A stretch of 64,000 nucleotides of DNA from Pseudomonas sp. NFR16 (GCF_900108875.1 NZ_FNYJ01000005.1:186001-250000), one strand, 5' to 3'. Counted from the stretch's first letter, positions 45,194 through 54,159 are shown. Notes: a model not told the origin generated them from the letters alone. Program-made: numbers and translations.

Positions 45194-45654
45194 CCTTACT
45201 GAAAATTATGCCCTCGATTCATGATGAAAAGTTACTGGCAGGCCCGATGATGGTACCCAACCCCAGCTCACGGTGCACACCGCAGCAGCGGTTCCGCTTG
45301 GCGCTGCTTTTCAATCTGGTTCATCAGGGCGGGCGCTAGGGAAACCAACCAAATCGAGTCGGCGGGTGGCAATCGACGATAACTCGGCTGTATACTTATT
45401 GCTCAGCCTTACCTTTGAGCTACAGGAACATCAGCATGACTGTACTCCAAACGATCTACTGGCAGCCTACGCCGCCTTAGCGCTACGCCCCCTCGCAACA
45501 TCCTGCTTCCGCTAGCCTCGCTCGCGGGTGCGCACTGCTGTACGCCTGGTTTTACACCTAAAGCACACAGCAAAAAAATCCTCAAAATTTGAATTTGTAT
45601 CGATTCGCTCGCCATTCCCTTGGCGTGCGCGATGCTTTGCCTTGGATATTTTCT
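45194..45654. other. Intergenic stretch before the SulP gene
   Basis: This 461-base gap between the broken SMR gene and the SulP gene shows no convincing gene. Short frames on both strands lack start signals. I looked for a fluoride riboswitch on both strands, because the neighbouring genes suggest one, and did not find its conserved core. The SulP promoter is probably in 45540-45650, an A/T-rich part. Confidence 0.4.
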
Positions 45655-47142
45655 ATGCTGCAAAAACTTAGACAAACGTGGTTTTACAACGTCCGTGGCG
45701 ACGTGCTCGCGGGGCTGGTGGTCGCACTCGCGCTGATCCCGGAAGCCATCGCCTTTTCCATCATCGCCGGGGTAGATCCCAAAGTCGGTCTCTACGCCTC
45801 CTTCTGTATCTGTGCTGTTATCGCCTTTGTCGGCGGGCGTCCCGGGATGATCTCGGCGGCGACAGGCGCCATGGCACTGCTGATGGTTACGCTGGTAAAA
45901 GAGCATGGACTCCAGTACCTGCTGGCAGCGACTCTACTATGTGGCGTACTTCAAATCCTTGCCGGCTACCTGAAGCTTGGCTCGTTGATGCGGTTCGTTT
46001 CACGGTCGGTAGTCACCGGTTTCGTAAACGCATTGGCGATTCTGATTTTCATGGCGCAGTTGCCGGAACTTACGAATGTCACCTGGCACGTCTACGCCAT
46101 GACGGCAGCGGGCCTCGGGATCATCTACCTGTTTCCATACGTACCGAAGATCGGCAAGCTGATTCCCTCTCCATTGGTGTGCATTCTGACGCTGACTGCC
46201 ATCGCCATTTACCTCGGTTTGGATATCCGCACCGTCGGTGACATGGGCCAACTGCCTGATACTCTCCCGATCTTCCTCTGGCCTGAAGTTCCGCTGAATT
46301 TTGAAACCCTGCGCATCATTTTCCCGTACTCGGCTGCGTTGGCAGTGGTGGGTCTACTCGAATCAATGATGACCGCGACCATCGTCGACGACCTGACCGA
46401 TACCACCAGTAACAAAAACCGCGAGTGCAAAGGCCAGGGTGTGGCCAACATCGCTGCCGGCATGCTTGGCGGCATGGCAGGTTGCGCCATGATCGGCCAG
46501 TCGATCATCAACGTGAAGTCTGGTGGCCGCACCCGTCTCTCGACATTGTGTGCCGGCGTTTTCCTGCTGCTGATGGTGGTATTTCTTGGCGAATGGCTCT
46601 CAAAAATCCCTATGGCGGCACTCGTGGCTGTGATGATTATGGTGTCCATCGGCACCTTTAGCTGGGATTCCTTGCGCAATCTGAAAGAGCATCCGCTGTC
46701 GACCAACCTCGTCATGGTGGCGACCGTCGTGGTCGTCGTGGCCACTCACAACCTAGCCTACGGCGTACTGGTAGGTGTGCTGCTGGCTTCGCTGTTCTTT
46801 GCCAATAAGGTTGGGCACTACCTGGATATCAAGAGCACTCTGGAAGAGACGGAATCGCATCGGACTTACCACGTCGTGGGCCAGGTGTTCTTTAGCTCTG
46901 CGGACAAGTTCACTGAAGTTTTTGACTTCAAGGAAGCTCTCAACAAAGTCACCATCGATCTCACACAGGCGCATTTCTGGGATATCACCGCCGTCGCAGC
47001 GCTGGATAAGGTCGTGATCAAGTTCCGCCGTGAAGGCGCGGAGGTTGAAGTGCTCGGTCTCAATGAAGCCAGCGCGACAATCGTTGACCGTTTCGGCGTC
47101 CATGACAAACCCGGTGCCATCGACAAGCTCATGAGCCACTAA
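45655..47142 (+). CDS. SulP/SLC26-family anion transporter with STAS domain
   Basis: This 495-residue membrane protein has the SulP fold: GDVLAGLVVALALIPEAIAFSIIAG (helix 1 region), VGLYASF, GLLESMMTATIVDDLTD and a cytoplasmic STAS domain (about 395-495; VTIDLTQAHFWDITAVAALD). Family members carry sulfate, bicarbonate or other anions; the substrate is unknown. Start is ATG 45655; the frame is open 22 codons further without support. It is paired with a Usp gene 11 bases downstream. Its position beside fluoride genes makes an anion-stress role possible. Confidence 0.9.
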   Translation: MLQKLRQTWFYNVRGDVLAGLVVALALIPEAIAFSIIAGVDPKVGLYASFCICAVIAFVGGRPGMISAATGAMALLMVTLVKEHGLQYLLAATLLCGVLQILAGYLKLGSLMRFVSRSVVTGFVNALAILIFMAQLPELTNVTWHVYAMTAAGLGIIYLFPYVPKIGKLIPSPLVCILTLTAIAIYLGLDIRTVGDMGQLPDTLPIFLWPEVPLNFETLRIIFPYSAALAVVGLLESMMTATIVDDLTDTTSNKNRECKGQGVANIAAGMLGGMAGCAMIGQSIINVKSGGRTRLSTLCAGVFLLLMVVFLGEWLSKIPMAALVAVMIMVSIGTFSWDSLRNLKEHPLSTNLVMVATVVVVVATHNLAYGVLVGVLLASLFFANKVGHYLDIKSTLEETESHRTYHVVGQVFFSSADKFTEVFDFKEALNKVTIDLTQAHFWDITAVAALDKVVIKFRREGAEVEVLGLNEASATIVDRFGVHDKPGAIDKLMSH

Positions 47143-47153
47143 GGAAAACGACA

Positions 47154-48005
47154 ATGACCTACGTAATGGCATGCATTGATAACTCACAATCCTCATTGGC
47201 GGTCTGCGATTACGCAGCATGGGCCTCGCAACGACTCAGCGCTCCCCTGACCTTGCTTCATGTGCTGGATAAGGAGAAATATCCTGCATCCGCTGACCTC
47301 AGCGGCAATATCGGTCTCGGTAGCAGAGAACATCTACTGGAAGAGTTGGCCACGCTGGATGCGCAGCGGGCAAAACTGGCCTTGGAGCATGGGCAGCACA
47401 TGCTTGAAAAAGCTCGCGAACGAACAGTCATCTCTGGCGCCATGTCACCTGATCTGAAGCAGCGCCATGGACATCTAGTCGAGAGCCTGAGCGATCTCCA
47501 AAACGATATTCGATTACTGGTGATCGGAAGAGCCGGAGAGGACAGCACGCGCAGTGCCCAAAGTCTTGGCAGCCAGATTGAAGCGGTAGTCCGAACTATC
47601 CACCGCCCCATCCTGATTACAACCAGCCATTTCAGGAAACCTGAAACGGTCATGGTGGCATTTGACGGCAGCGCTACAGGCCACAAGACCGTACAGATGC
47701 TTACTTCGAGCCCGCTGTGCGAAGGCCTGCCAATTCATATCGTCATGGTTGGTACGGACTCTAAAGAAAACCAGAATGAGCTGGAGAAAGCACGAACCAC
47801 ACTTGCCTCTTCTGGCTCGCTGGTGCATGCCGAGATCCGCCCAGGCGAAGTAGACTCGGTGCTGCATGCGTATCAGGCAGAGCACGGCATTGACCTCTTG
47901 GTCATGGGGGCGTACGGGCACTCACGCATCAGGCAGTTTCTGGTGGGCAGCACGACCACGACGATGCTGCGAACATCCACTTTACCCGTATTGCTGCTTC
48001 GCTGA
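47154..48005 (+). CDS. Tandem universal stress protein (Usp)
   Basis: This 283-residue protein has two Usp domains. The first (about 1-155) lacks the ATP motif. The second (about 165-283) has the complete nucleotide-binding pattern GAYGHSRIRQFLVGSTTTTML. Tandem Usps next to SulP transporters are common in resistance islands. It likely senses ATP or energy status and may modulate the adjacent transporter. It starts 11 bases after the SulP gene, in one operon. Confidence 0.92.
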   Translation: MTYVMACIDNSQSSLAVCDYAAWASQRLSAPLTLLHVLDKEKYPASADLSGNIGLGSREHLLEELATLDAQRAKLALEHGQHMLEKARERTVISGAMSPDLKQRHGHLVESLSDLQNDIRLLVIGRAGEDSTRSAQSLGSQIEAVVRTIHRPILITTSHFRKPETVMVAFDGSATGHKTVQMLTSSPLCEGLPIHIVMVGTDSKENQNELEKARTTLASSGSLVHAEIRPGEVDSVLHAYQAEHGIDLLVMGAYGHSRIRQFLVGSTTTTMLRTSTLPVLLLR

Positions 48006-48097
48006 GCCAGTGCCACTGGCCACAGTATTTCCAGAGCTGCGGAAATGCCGTGGTCACCCTGGACGATGACTAACTGATCTTGCGGTAACGAAACCAC

Positions 48098-48631
48098 ATG
48101 CAACTCATAACTGAAATAGTTCACCCAGAGCTAAAATCTATACAAGGCAGAGTGTTCCGACGTCATGCCGCACGCGGCATCGTGTTGCGGGACGACCAGA
48201 TCCTGTTGTTGTTCACGGAGCGCTATAACGACTTTAGCTTTCCTGGCGGCGGCCTTGATGCCGGCGAGGACATTGTCACAGGCCTGAAGCGCGAGCTTGA
48301 GGAAGAGACTGGTGCTCGTGAAATTCAGGTGCTCCAGCACTACGGTTACATTGAGGAGTACCGGCCCTACTGGAAGCCACAATATGACCTGATGCACATG
48401 ACGTCGCATTTTTATCTATGCGAAGTAGCGACTCAGCTAGAGCCAGTCAGGATGGAAAACCACGAAATCGCTAATGGAATGCGGCCCGTCTGGATCAACC
48501 TGTATGAGGCCATATCGCACAACGAAGCCGTGATGCAGCGTCAGGAGTTGTCGATGGGGCAGTCAATTCAGCGCGAAACGTTCATGCTGAAAAAAGTCGC
48601 GTCCGAGTTGATGCCGCCAATCAGCCTTTGA
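48098..48631 (+). CDS. Nudix hydrolase
   Basis: This 177-residue protein has a complete Nudix box: G-GGLDAGEDIVTGLKREL-EEETG (about residues 52-74). It is preceded by the family beta strands (RGIVLRDDQILLL). It hydrolyses a nucleoside diphosphate linked to some group X; the substrate cannot be told. It begins 92 bases after the Usp gene on the same strand and may belong to that transcript. Confidence 0.9.
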   Translation: MQLITEIVHPELKSIQGRVFRRHAARGIVLRDDQILLLFTERYNDFSFPGGGLDAGEDIVTGLKRELEEETGAREIQVLQHYGYIEEYRPYWKPQYDLMHMTSHFYLCEVATQLEPVRMENHEIANGMRPVWINLYEAISHNEAVMQRQELSMGQSIQRETFMLKKVASELMPPISL

Positions 48632-48743
48632 GGGGATATCTCAGCAACTTGTGGCGTAAAACACGATGACCTCGCTTCGCGAGACGTTGTTCCGGCCACA
48701 GGATTTCTGTCAGGGAGAAACTCCGTGGCCGGCTCGCTTACGC

Positions 48744-49946
48744 TTATTTAGAAACAGTGGCGGCGATAATGGCGGGCGCAGCGCTGCGTCGCAAAATCAG
48801 GACTCCACCGATTGCAGCCAGGGTCGAACCAATCAACACGCCGACTTTTACCTCATCGATCAGGTGAGCTGATCCAGCAAACGCCAGGTTTCCGATGAAC
48901 AGGCTCATGGTGAAGCCGATGCCACACAAGAGCGCAACGCCGTAAAGCTGTGCCCAATTGCTGCCTTCCGGCAGTTTGGCCAAGCCCATACGGATGGCCA
49001 GAGCAGCCAATAGGAAGATGCCAATCTGCTTGCCCACCAACAAGCCGAGCGCAACACCCAGCGGAACCGGATCGACTAGGTTTTCCATCGAAATACCGGC
49101 CAATGAAACACCCGCATTGGCGAAGCCGAAAATCGGCACCACAGCGAATGCTACCCACATGTGCAGCTTCTCTTCTAGGAAGAGCAGTGGAGACCTGGCT
49201 TCCTCTTCTGGCTTACCCATTGGGACACACAGTGCAACGGCAACACCCGCAAGAGTGGCATGCACCCCCGACTGCAGCACGAAGAACCACAGCACACCAC
49301 CGACCAGCAAATATGGGAATAATCGTCTGACGCCCAATCGATTCATTGCGATCAGAATGACCAGGGTTGCGAGCGATGCCAGCAACATCGGCATGGAAAG
49401 ACCAGAGGTGTAGAAAAAGGCAATGATGACTACAGCACCCAGGTCGTCAATGATCGCCAGGGCGGCGAGGAAGACCTTCAGCGACGTAGGGACTCGCTTC
49501 CCCAGCAACGACAAGACGCCCAAGGCGAATGCGATGTCGGTAGCGGCTGGGATAGCCCACCCCTTCAAAGTCTCAGAACTACCCCAGTTGATTGCGATGT
49601 AGATCAGCGCAGGCACAACCATGCCACCTAAAGCACCAAACCCCGGCAGGGCGCGCTGGCCCCAAGTGGAAAGCCCACCTGCCAGAACCTCTCTTTTGAT
49701 CTCTAGGCCGACCATCAGGAAGAAGATAGCCATGAGGCCATCATTGACCCAATGCTCCACAGACATGCCCAACCAGACACTGTGCAAGGCGGCAAAATAA
49801 CCTTGCGAGAGAGGCGAGTTCGCGACGATCAGGGCCGCGAGTGCTGCGCCCATCAATACAAGACCGCCAGCGGACTCCGACGATAGGAAGCGAGCCAGAA
49901 TCGCGGCTGCTCTAGGGGTTTCTGCGGGAGCTCTACTATGAGTCAT
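48744..49946 (-). CDS. nhaA: NhaA Na+/H+ antiporter
   Basis: This 400-residue inner-membrane antiporter has the twin aspartates in ALAIIDDLGAVVII (the D163-D164 equivalents), ATDIAFALGVLSLLG and LFIGNLAF. Start is ATG 49946, with AAGGA six bases upstream; the frame opens at a TTG eight codons earlier. It exchanges sodium or lithium for protons. In many bacteria NhaA genes sit beside crcB and DUF190 under fluoride riboswitches; here it is on the same strand as the fluoride operon but 308 bases downstream of ppa. Confidence 0.94.
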   Translation of the reverse strand: MTHSRAPAETPRAAAILARFLSSESAGGLVLMGAALAALIVANSPLSQGYFAALHSVWLGMSVEHWVNDGLMAIFFLMVGLEIKREVLAGGLSTWGQRALPGFGALGGMVVPALIYIAINWGSSETLKGWAIPAATDIAFALGVLSLLGKRVPTSLKVFLAALAIIDDLGAVVIIAFFYTSGLSMPMLLASLATLVILIAMNRLGVRRLFPYLLVGGVLWFFVLQSGVHATLAGVAVALCVPMGKPEEEARSPLLFLEEKLHMWVAFAVVPIFGFANAGVSLAGISMENLVDPVPLGVALGLLVGKQIGIFLLAALAIRMGLAKLPEGSNWAQLYGVALLCGIGFTMSLFIGNLAFAGSAHLIDEVKVGVLIGSTLAAIGGVLILRRSAAPAIIAATVSK

Positions 49947-50254
49947 CAGTGTCCTTGCGCTTTGATCCAAAGCGATTATTTTAACATCCGAGGTTTACCA
50001 GCGCGGCAGGGCACATAGCCTGTAACGATTTACACCGAGCCTTAATCAGCCTTCAGTGTGTTCCCCGGCACGGGCTCGCTCATGAAACGCAGGAGCGCGC
50101 TCCATGCACATAGCCTCCTAGGCGAGCGAGCATCGATCCTTCTTTACAGGCGTGTGGCTCCTCGGATATTTGATGATCGGAGCAACTGAGGCCCAGCATA
50201 ATGCAAGAACCTCAGCGCGATCCTCCGACACAGGCATTTGAATCTGGCGTAAGT
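49947..50254. other. Intergenic stretch between ppa and nhaA
   Basis: This 308-base gap lies downstream of ppa and upstream of nhaA. No gene is recognised. CACATAGCCT occurs twice (about 50010 and 50108). No fluoride-riboswitch core precedes nhaA, so nhaA probably has its own promoter or depends on read-through from ppa. Confidence 0.4.
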
Positions 50255-50785
50255 CTATTTGGGGATATACGCAGCTACCGACTTGCGAATCTCTTCCCGC
50301 GCTTCATCGGCGCTGCCCCAGCGGCCCATCTTCACCCACTTACCCGGTTCCAATGCTTTGTAGTTTTCGAAGAAGTGCTGGATCTGTGCGAGGAGTAACG
50401 CAGGGAGGTCTGAGCACTCCTTTACGTCGATGTACATGGAGCTGAGTTTTTCATGAGGCCCTGCGATCACCTTGGCATCGGCTCCGGCTTCGTCAGTCAT
50501 GTACATCACACCAACCGGGCGACTGCGGATAACAACTCCAGGTGAGACGGGATATGGACAAACCACCAGGACGTCCAGCGGATCGCCATCGTCGCTCAGC
50601 GTGTTCGGGATAAACCCGTAGTTGGCCGGATAGAACATCGGTGTACTGAGGAAGCGGTCAACGAAAATTTGTCCGCTCGACTTGTCCACCTCGTACTTGA
50701 TCGGCGAGTGGTTTGCAGGAATCTCGATAACGGTGAAAAAGTCATCGGGGATGGCGTTGCCAGCTGGGATGTCCGCGTAGCTCAT
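50255..50785 (-). CDS. ppa: Inorganic pyrophosphatase, family I
   Basis: This 176-residue soluble enzyme has the family I signature DDGDPLDVLVV and the substrate residues in PIKYEVDK and MFYPANYGFIP. It hydrolyses pyrophosphate and is strongly inhibited by fluoride, so an extra copy under fluoride control may replace the poisoned housekeeping enzyme. Start is ATG 50785, with GGAG eight bases upstream; a GTG two codons earlier overlaps the DUF190 stop. It is third in the crcB operon. Confidence 0.94.
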   Translation of the reverse strand: MSYADIPAGNAIPDDFFTVIEIPANHSPIKYEVDKSSGQIFVDRFLSTPMFYPANYGFIPNTLSDDGDPLDVLVVCPYPVSPGVVIRSRPVGVMYMTDEAGADAKVIAGPHEKLSSMYIDVKECSDLPALLLAQIQHFFENYKALEPGKWVKMGRWGSADEAREEIRKSVAAYIPK

Positions 50786-50787
50786 GT

Positions 50788-51141
50788 TCACAGCTCCGAA
50801 GTTGTGGAGGGGGCTCCGCTGGAAGGCGTTTTTCCAAGGGTGCCCATCTCGATTGGCGTCTTAGTGAAAAACACCGATATCTCCTCGGAGTCCAGTCGTG
50901 TGAACAACCGTTCTGCCTCATCTTCCGTGATTGCCAAGCGAATCTCCGTGGGTTGATCCGCCAGCTCAAAAAAGTGCGATGAATGCAGTTTTCCGGTGTG
51001 CCCAAACCCTTCGATTCCAGTACAGAGCGTGGCGCCTCGCAACCCCATTTCTTTAGACACGTCGACGATCCATTCGCCTAGCATCTTTCCCTGATAACGA
51101 CGGTTTTGTTGGGTGAAGAAAACGACCATATAGCCTTTCAT
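50788..51141 (-). CDS. DUF190 family protein
   Basis: This 117-residue protein (MKGYMVVFFTQQNRRYQGKM, LRGATLCTGIEGFGHTGKLHSSHFFELAD) is the DUF190 family, a PII-like fold often beside crcB and listed among genes under fluoride riboswitches. It may regulate the channel or sense a nucleotide; function is unproven. A strong GAGGAGA precedes ATG 51141, which lies 10 bases after the crcB stop. Confidence 0.93.
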   Translation of the reverse strand: MKGYMVVFFTQQNRRYQGKMLGEWIVDVSKEMGLRGATLCTGIEGFGHTGKLHSSHFFELADQPTEIRLAITEDEAERLFTRLDSEEISVFFTKTPIEMGTLGKTPSSGAPSTTSEL

Positions 51142-51151
51142 TTCTATCTCC

Positions 51152-51535
51152 TCAGCGAGTACCAATCATTTGGTAGGACAGAAGCCCCGCAGCGGTCATC
51201 GCCAACGAGCCTGCAACGTGCAACGAAATTGAGCCAAGCGCCCAGACCAGTCTGCCTTCCTGAATCAAGGCAGCCGTTTCGGCTGAAAATGTAGAGAAGG
51301 TGGTAAGCCCACCACAGAAGCCCGTGATGATTAGGAGACGCCACTCTGGACTGAGGGTAGGGGAAGCGGCCAAGAAGGCGATGGCCAGGCCGATGATGTA
51401 GCCCCCAACCATGTTCGCGACCACAGTACCTGGGGGAATCGTAGGAAACAGAGCATTCAGTTTCATGCCCAATATCCATCGCAACCAGGCTCCAAGTGAA
51501 GCACCAACGGCGATGACCATTAATGACTTCAGCAT
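51152..51535 (-). CDS. crcB: CrcB/Fluc fluoride channel
   Basis: This 127-residue four-helix protein has the Fluc signature GGLTTFSTFSAE, with the phenylalanine-box region, and GASLGAWLRWILG at the start. Dual-topology dimers form a fluoride-selective channel in the inner membrane that expels fluoride leaking in as HF. It is the first gene behind the fluoride riboswitch, 143 bases downstream of it. Confidence 0.95.
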   Translation of the reverse strand: MLKSLMVIAVGASLGAWLRWILGMKLNALFPTIPPGTVVANMVGGYIIGLAIAFLAASPTLSPEWRLLIITGFCGGLTTFSTFSAETAALIQEGRLVWALGSISLHVAGSLAMTAAGLLSYQMIGTR

Positions 51536-51678
51536 GGCGAGCCCACCTCATCAGACCTGAGTGGACTAACTCGCAAGCGGCTCGCGCCGAAAGAAAAGGG
51601 AAACTCGGAGGGTAAGATCATAGCCTGTCCTAAAATGGAGGACAGGGAGGCGCACCTACGCACCCTGTCCAGGGTTCA

Positions 51679-51726
51679 CGTAGGCATCATCAGCACGAAG
51701 GCGGTTAAAGGAGGAATGCCATCTCC
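51679..51726 (-). ncRNA. Fluoride riboswitch (crcB motif)
   Basis: On the minus strand from 51726: GGAGATGGCATTCCTCC, then TTTAACCGCC, then GTGCTGATGATGCCTAC. This matches the crcB motif: the GGxGATG...TTCCxCC stem with its pseudoknot loop, the AACCGCC joining region, and CTGATG..CCTAC at the 3' side. It is almost the same as the well-studied P. syringae eriC riboswitch. It precedes crcB-DUF190-ppa and should switch the operon on when fluoride binds. Confidence 0.95.
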
Positions 51727-51838
51727 TGATCTGATCCTATAGCGTCAGCGCCAATGGTATCAATAGGCATTAAGAGCAGCTGCATGCAAGCGATCTGAAG
51801 GCCCTTTTGGCTAGGCAAGATGTTTGATTGTTGGCGCT

Positions 51839-51879
51839 GATTGAAAACTGACCCATCCTGCCGATTGAAAATTGACCCA
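51839..51879. repeat. Two direct repeats, IS-end-like
   Basis: GATTGAAAACTGACCCA (51839-51855) recurs as GATTGAAAATTGACCCA (51863-51879), 24 bases apart. Such paired repeats occur at the ends of IS21-type elements, but no transposase follows. It is probably a scar. Around it, 51540-52640 contains no intact gene apart from a possible small frame. Confidence 0.55.
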
Positions 51880-52209
51880 GGGAGGATTGCTGATTTGTGT
51901 CCCAGCAATTGTGGATAGGAAAGTGAGTTGGCCGGACGGTTACAAATGATCGACATGGCCAATGTATCTGCTACTGGGCGCGGTTGTAGGCGATCAAAAT
52001 TCGAATTTGGTGAATCGAAACTCATAAATGTTAGCGTTTTAGCCTGATTTAAAGCATTTTTTATAGGTTTTCGAGGATTTTTGAGTGAAAACTCAGATTG
52101 ACAAATAGGCAATTTATTTACCGTTCGTCGGCAATGTCCATTTTATTTTCATCCCCCCCCTCTTGAAAATTTTTAAGCGAGACGGAGTTCTTATATTTGA
52201 GAGCAAGAT

Positions 52210-52239
52210 AAAAGCGGCAGTGGCCCAGGCACCGCTTTT
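52210..52239 (-). terminator. Terminator-like hairpin
   Basis: AAAAGCGG (52210-52217) pairs with CCGCTTTT (52232-52239). Read on the minus strand it ends in a TTTTATC run and begins two bases after the stop of the small frame at 52241, which supports a minus-strand transcript ending here. Confidence 0.65.
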
Positions 52240-52240
52240 C

Positions 52241-52399
52241 TCACAGGATCCCACCGGCTTTAGGTCTGATATTTACGGCTTCTAGATCACACGGTTTGAG
52301 GGTCTGGTGTGAAGCTGAGGTTGGAATGGGTGGGCCGGGGGCCAAGGAGAAATCGCTTTCCTTTGCAGCCGCAGGCTGCTGCTTACGCTTTGACGTCAA
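52241..52399 (-). CDS. Possible small protein, remnant or short gene
   Basis: A minus-strand frame of 52 codons from a TTG at 52399 reads SKRKQQPAAAKESDFSLAPG and ends at 52241, directly followed by a terminator hairpin. A second short frame (ending YWLDVKA) stops just inside its start. Together they may be one reading frame broken by a shift, or two coupled small genes. No family is recognised and start signals are weak. Confidence 0.35.
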   Translation of the reverse strand: MTSKRKQQPAAAKESDFSLAPGPPIPTSASHQTLKPCDLEAVNIRPKAGGIL

Positions 52400-52538
52400 G
52401 CCAATAGGGCTCTTTTGCTGGGATCAGTCCGTCTGAAATCCCACCCGTCTCGGACAACAGGCTCGGCTAGCGTTCGTCGCCTTCAATGTTCTAGCAAGAC
52501 GCACTCGGTGACCTGCTGCGCGCTTCGAAAATTCGGTT

Positions 52539-52601
52539 CTGTAAACTAAATTCTTAATCTGTAAACCCCGGCGGTTAACACGTCAAAAAATTGGTTTACA
52601 G
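52539..52601. repeat. CTGTAAAC repeats, two direct and one inverted
   Basis: CTGTAAAC occurs at 52539 and 52559 (20 bases apart) and in reverse as GTTTACAG at 52594. The set lies 45 bases before the next plus-strand reading frame. It could be an element end or a regulator site. Confidence 0.5.
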
Positions 52602-52645
52602 GTGGATCTGGATTCGGGCCGCGCTTGGGGCTATGTTGCCAATTT

Positions 52646-53023
52646 ATGGATAATGCGAGCCCGACATCGGATCCTATGACCCCACTGTCTGATGGTCAGC
52701 TCTGGTCTCTTGCCTGCGAAGCCTATGGGTATGATCTCCCTGTAATCCTTCGATCGCTTTTAAGCGCCTACGAGCGTCGTCCTGGGCTGAATAATCCTAT
52801 CCGTGTTCACAGGTCGGTTATCGGCGTTGATGGCTTTACAGCGCTTCGAGAGGCCCTTGTTACACAGCGCTCCAATGGTTTCCATCAGCTCGACGGTTGC
52901 TTGGAAATCCGTGAACCTTTGGCTTGGCATCTCGTACGCCATCTGCAGCAGAAGCTGATAATCGATGGGCATGCCCCTGCTTCAATCCGCGACCAGAGTT
53001 TTGCGGCAGACCTGGGGCTTTGA
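52646..53023 (+). CDS. Hypothetical protein
   Basis: This 125-residue frame starts MDNASPTSDPMTPLSDGQLW and contains ACEAYGYDLPVILRSLLSAYERR and REPLAWHLVRHLQQKL. Trp and charged residues are well distributed, as expected of a real soluble helical protein, and the interior lacks rare-codon runs. No ribosome binding site stands out and no family is recognised. It lies between a repeat-rich stretch and the Abi-like gene on the opposite strand. Confidence 0.45.
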   Translation: MDNASPTSDPMTPLSDGQLWSLACEAYGYDLPVILRSLLSAYERRPGLNNPIRVHRSVIGVDGFTALREALVTQRSNGFHQLDGCLEIREPLAWHLVRHLQQKLIIDGHAPASIRDQSFAADLGL

Positions 53024-53238
53024 GTTTGTCCTGTTGAGACACTTAGTCGACCATTGGGTTGATACGATCCTGATCGTCATCAGTCGTGTCGGCCTCTCTG
53101 CCCGACTTCGATGGCAGCTGTGCGGACATCCACTCGCCCGCTTCGCTGAATTCTTGCATCATTTCTGCGAACTCCATGGGTGAGGGATGCACGGCACCTA
53201 GGAAGAAGGGTGTTCATTCCCGGCTATCGTCATCGTTG

Positions 53239-54159
53239 TCATGCCGGCTGGAGGGTGTAGACCGACTTGCGCTTGCCATAAACCGCGATTTTGAACGCCT
53301 CGTTGCCAAAGCTAGCGGCATCAGTGACCTTAATGAGCTTGGCCATACTGTTGATCGTGCTTGGCTTTGATTGATACTTGAAGCGTTCAATCTCCGCGAC
53401 CGAACATGCTCGGTAGGCAGTTTTGACCACGCCGCTTTTTTCGAGCAGGTCGATTTTTTCCGGCGAAATCCAAGAAATCAGTTCGGTAATTTTGCCGATT
53501 TTTTCATGCAGATGACTCACTGCCTGCTGCTCATTGGTGACGCCATAGCGTTTCCAGGCCGGCTCGTGATGGAAGACCCGATTGCGGAAATTCCGGACGA
53601 GTGAGACACGATCCTTGCAGGTCAACAGCATGTTTGCGCTTGTAGGCCATGCCCCCCTGAATGCTTGACCCAAATTTTTCGGCCAGATCAGGTTATTGCC
53701 CATATATTCATCCTCAAGGATGAATTCCCAAGTCGAGAACTCGGTTTTTGAGACAACCTCGTGATGATCTGGGACGCAGGCGTAGAAGGATTGCCCTGTG
53801 CGTTTCGATCGCTCTTTTTTTGCGGTGTTGAAGGCCGAAGAAAAATTATTAGCCAGAAAATCCACGGGATAAGGTGCTTTAGCAGCACCAAGGGCGAAGC
53901 TCTTGTACTGCAATTTCCCTTTTTTCCACCAAAATTTACCGAGATCCGCCGTCAGAGCAGCATCTATCGAGTTTCTGAGGGTGACCTCTACCGCGCTCAA
54001 TAGAGGGTATAACGCTGAGCAAACGTGCGAATTCCAAAGATAAGCACCCACCAATTCGGCATCATTCTGTGTGGAAAATACCCTGCTGTAGCTTGCAATT
54101 CGATTGGTGCTGATCAACTGATCGATCAGAATCGGTCTATACTGGACGGTGTGAGGCAT
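53239..54159 (-). CDS. Abi-like protein with HEPN-type RNase motif
   Basis: This 306-residue protein matches the Abi_2/AbiD-AbiF type: LISTNRIASYSRVF and AYLWNSHVCSALYPLLSAVEVTLRNSID near the start, and RNFRNRVFHHEPAW (about residue 205), the Rx4-6H motif of HEPN ribonucleases. Such proteins cause abortive infection by cutting RNA when triggered by phage. AGGAAG precedes the ATG. It stands alone, with no antitoxin gene beside it, and opens the defence-like block of the island. Confidence 0.82.
   Translation of the reverse strand: MPHTVQYRPILIDQLISTNRIASYSRVFSTQNDAELVGAYLWNSHVCSALYPLLSAVEVTLRNSIDAALTADLGKFWWKKGKLQYKSFALGAAKAPYPVDFLANNFSSAFNTAKKERSKRTGQSFYACVPDHHEVVSKTEFSTWEFILEDEYMGNNLIWPKNLGQAFRGAWPTSANMLLTCKDRVSLVRNFRNRVFHHEPAWKRYGVTNEQQAVSHLHEKIGKITELISWISPEKIDLLEKSGVVKTAYRACSVAEIERFKYQSKPSTINSMAKLIKVTDAASFGNEAFKIAVYGKRKSVYTLQPA

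Noticed and set aside
45409..45420. LexA box near 45395
   Set aside because: CTGTATACTTATTGCTCAG resembles a LexA site only on its left half; the right half does not match ACAG.
45273..45515. 80-codon plus-strand frame before the SulP gene
   Set aside because: No ribosome binding site and no recognisable protein features; starts inside a region with several equally open short frames.
45194..45654. Second fluoride riboswitch before the SulP gene
   Set aside because: A GGCCCGATGATGG stretch is superficially similar, but the TTCC loop, the AACCGCC joining segment and the CTGATG 3' side are missing.
49947..50254. Fluoride riboswitch before nhaA
   Set aside because: None of the crcB-motif core segments occurs on the minus strand upstream of nhaA.
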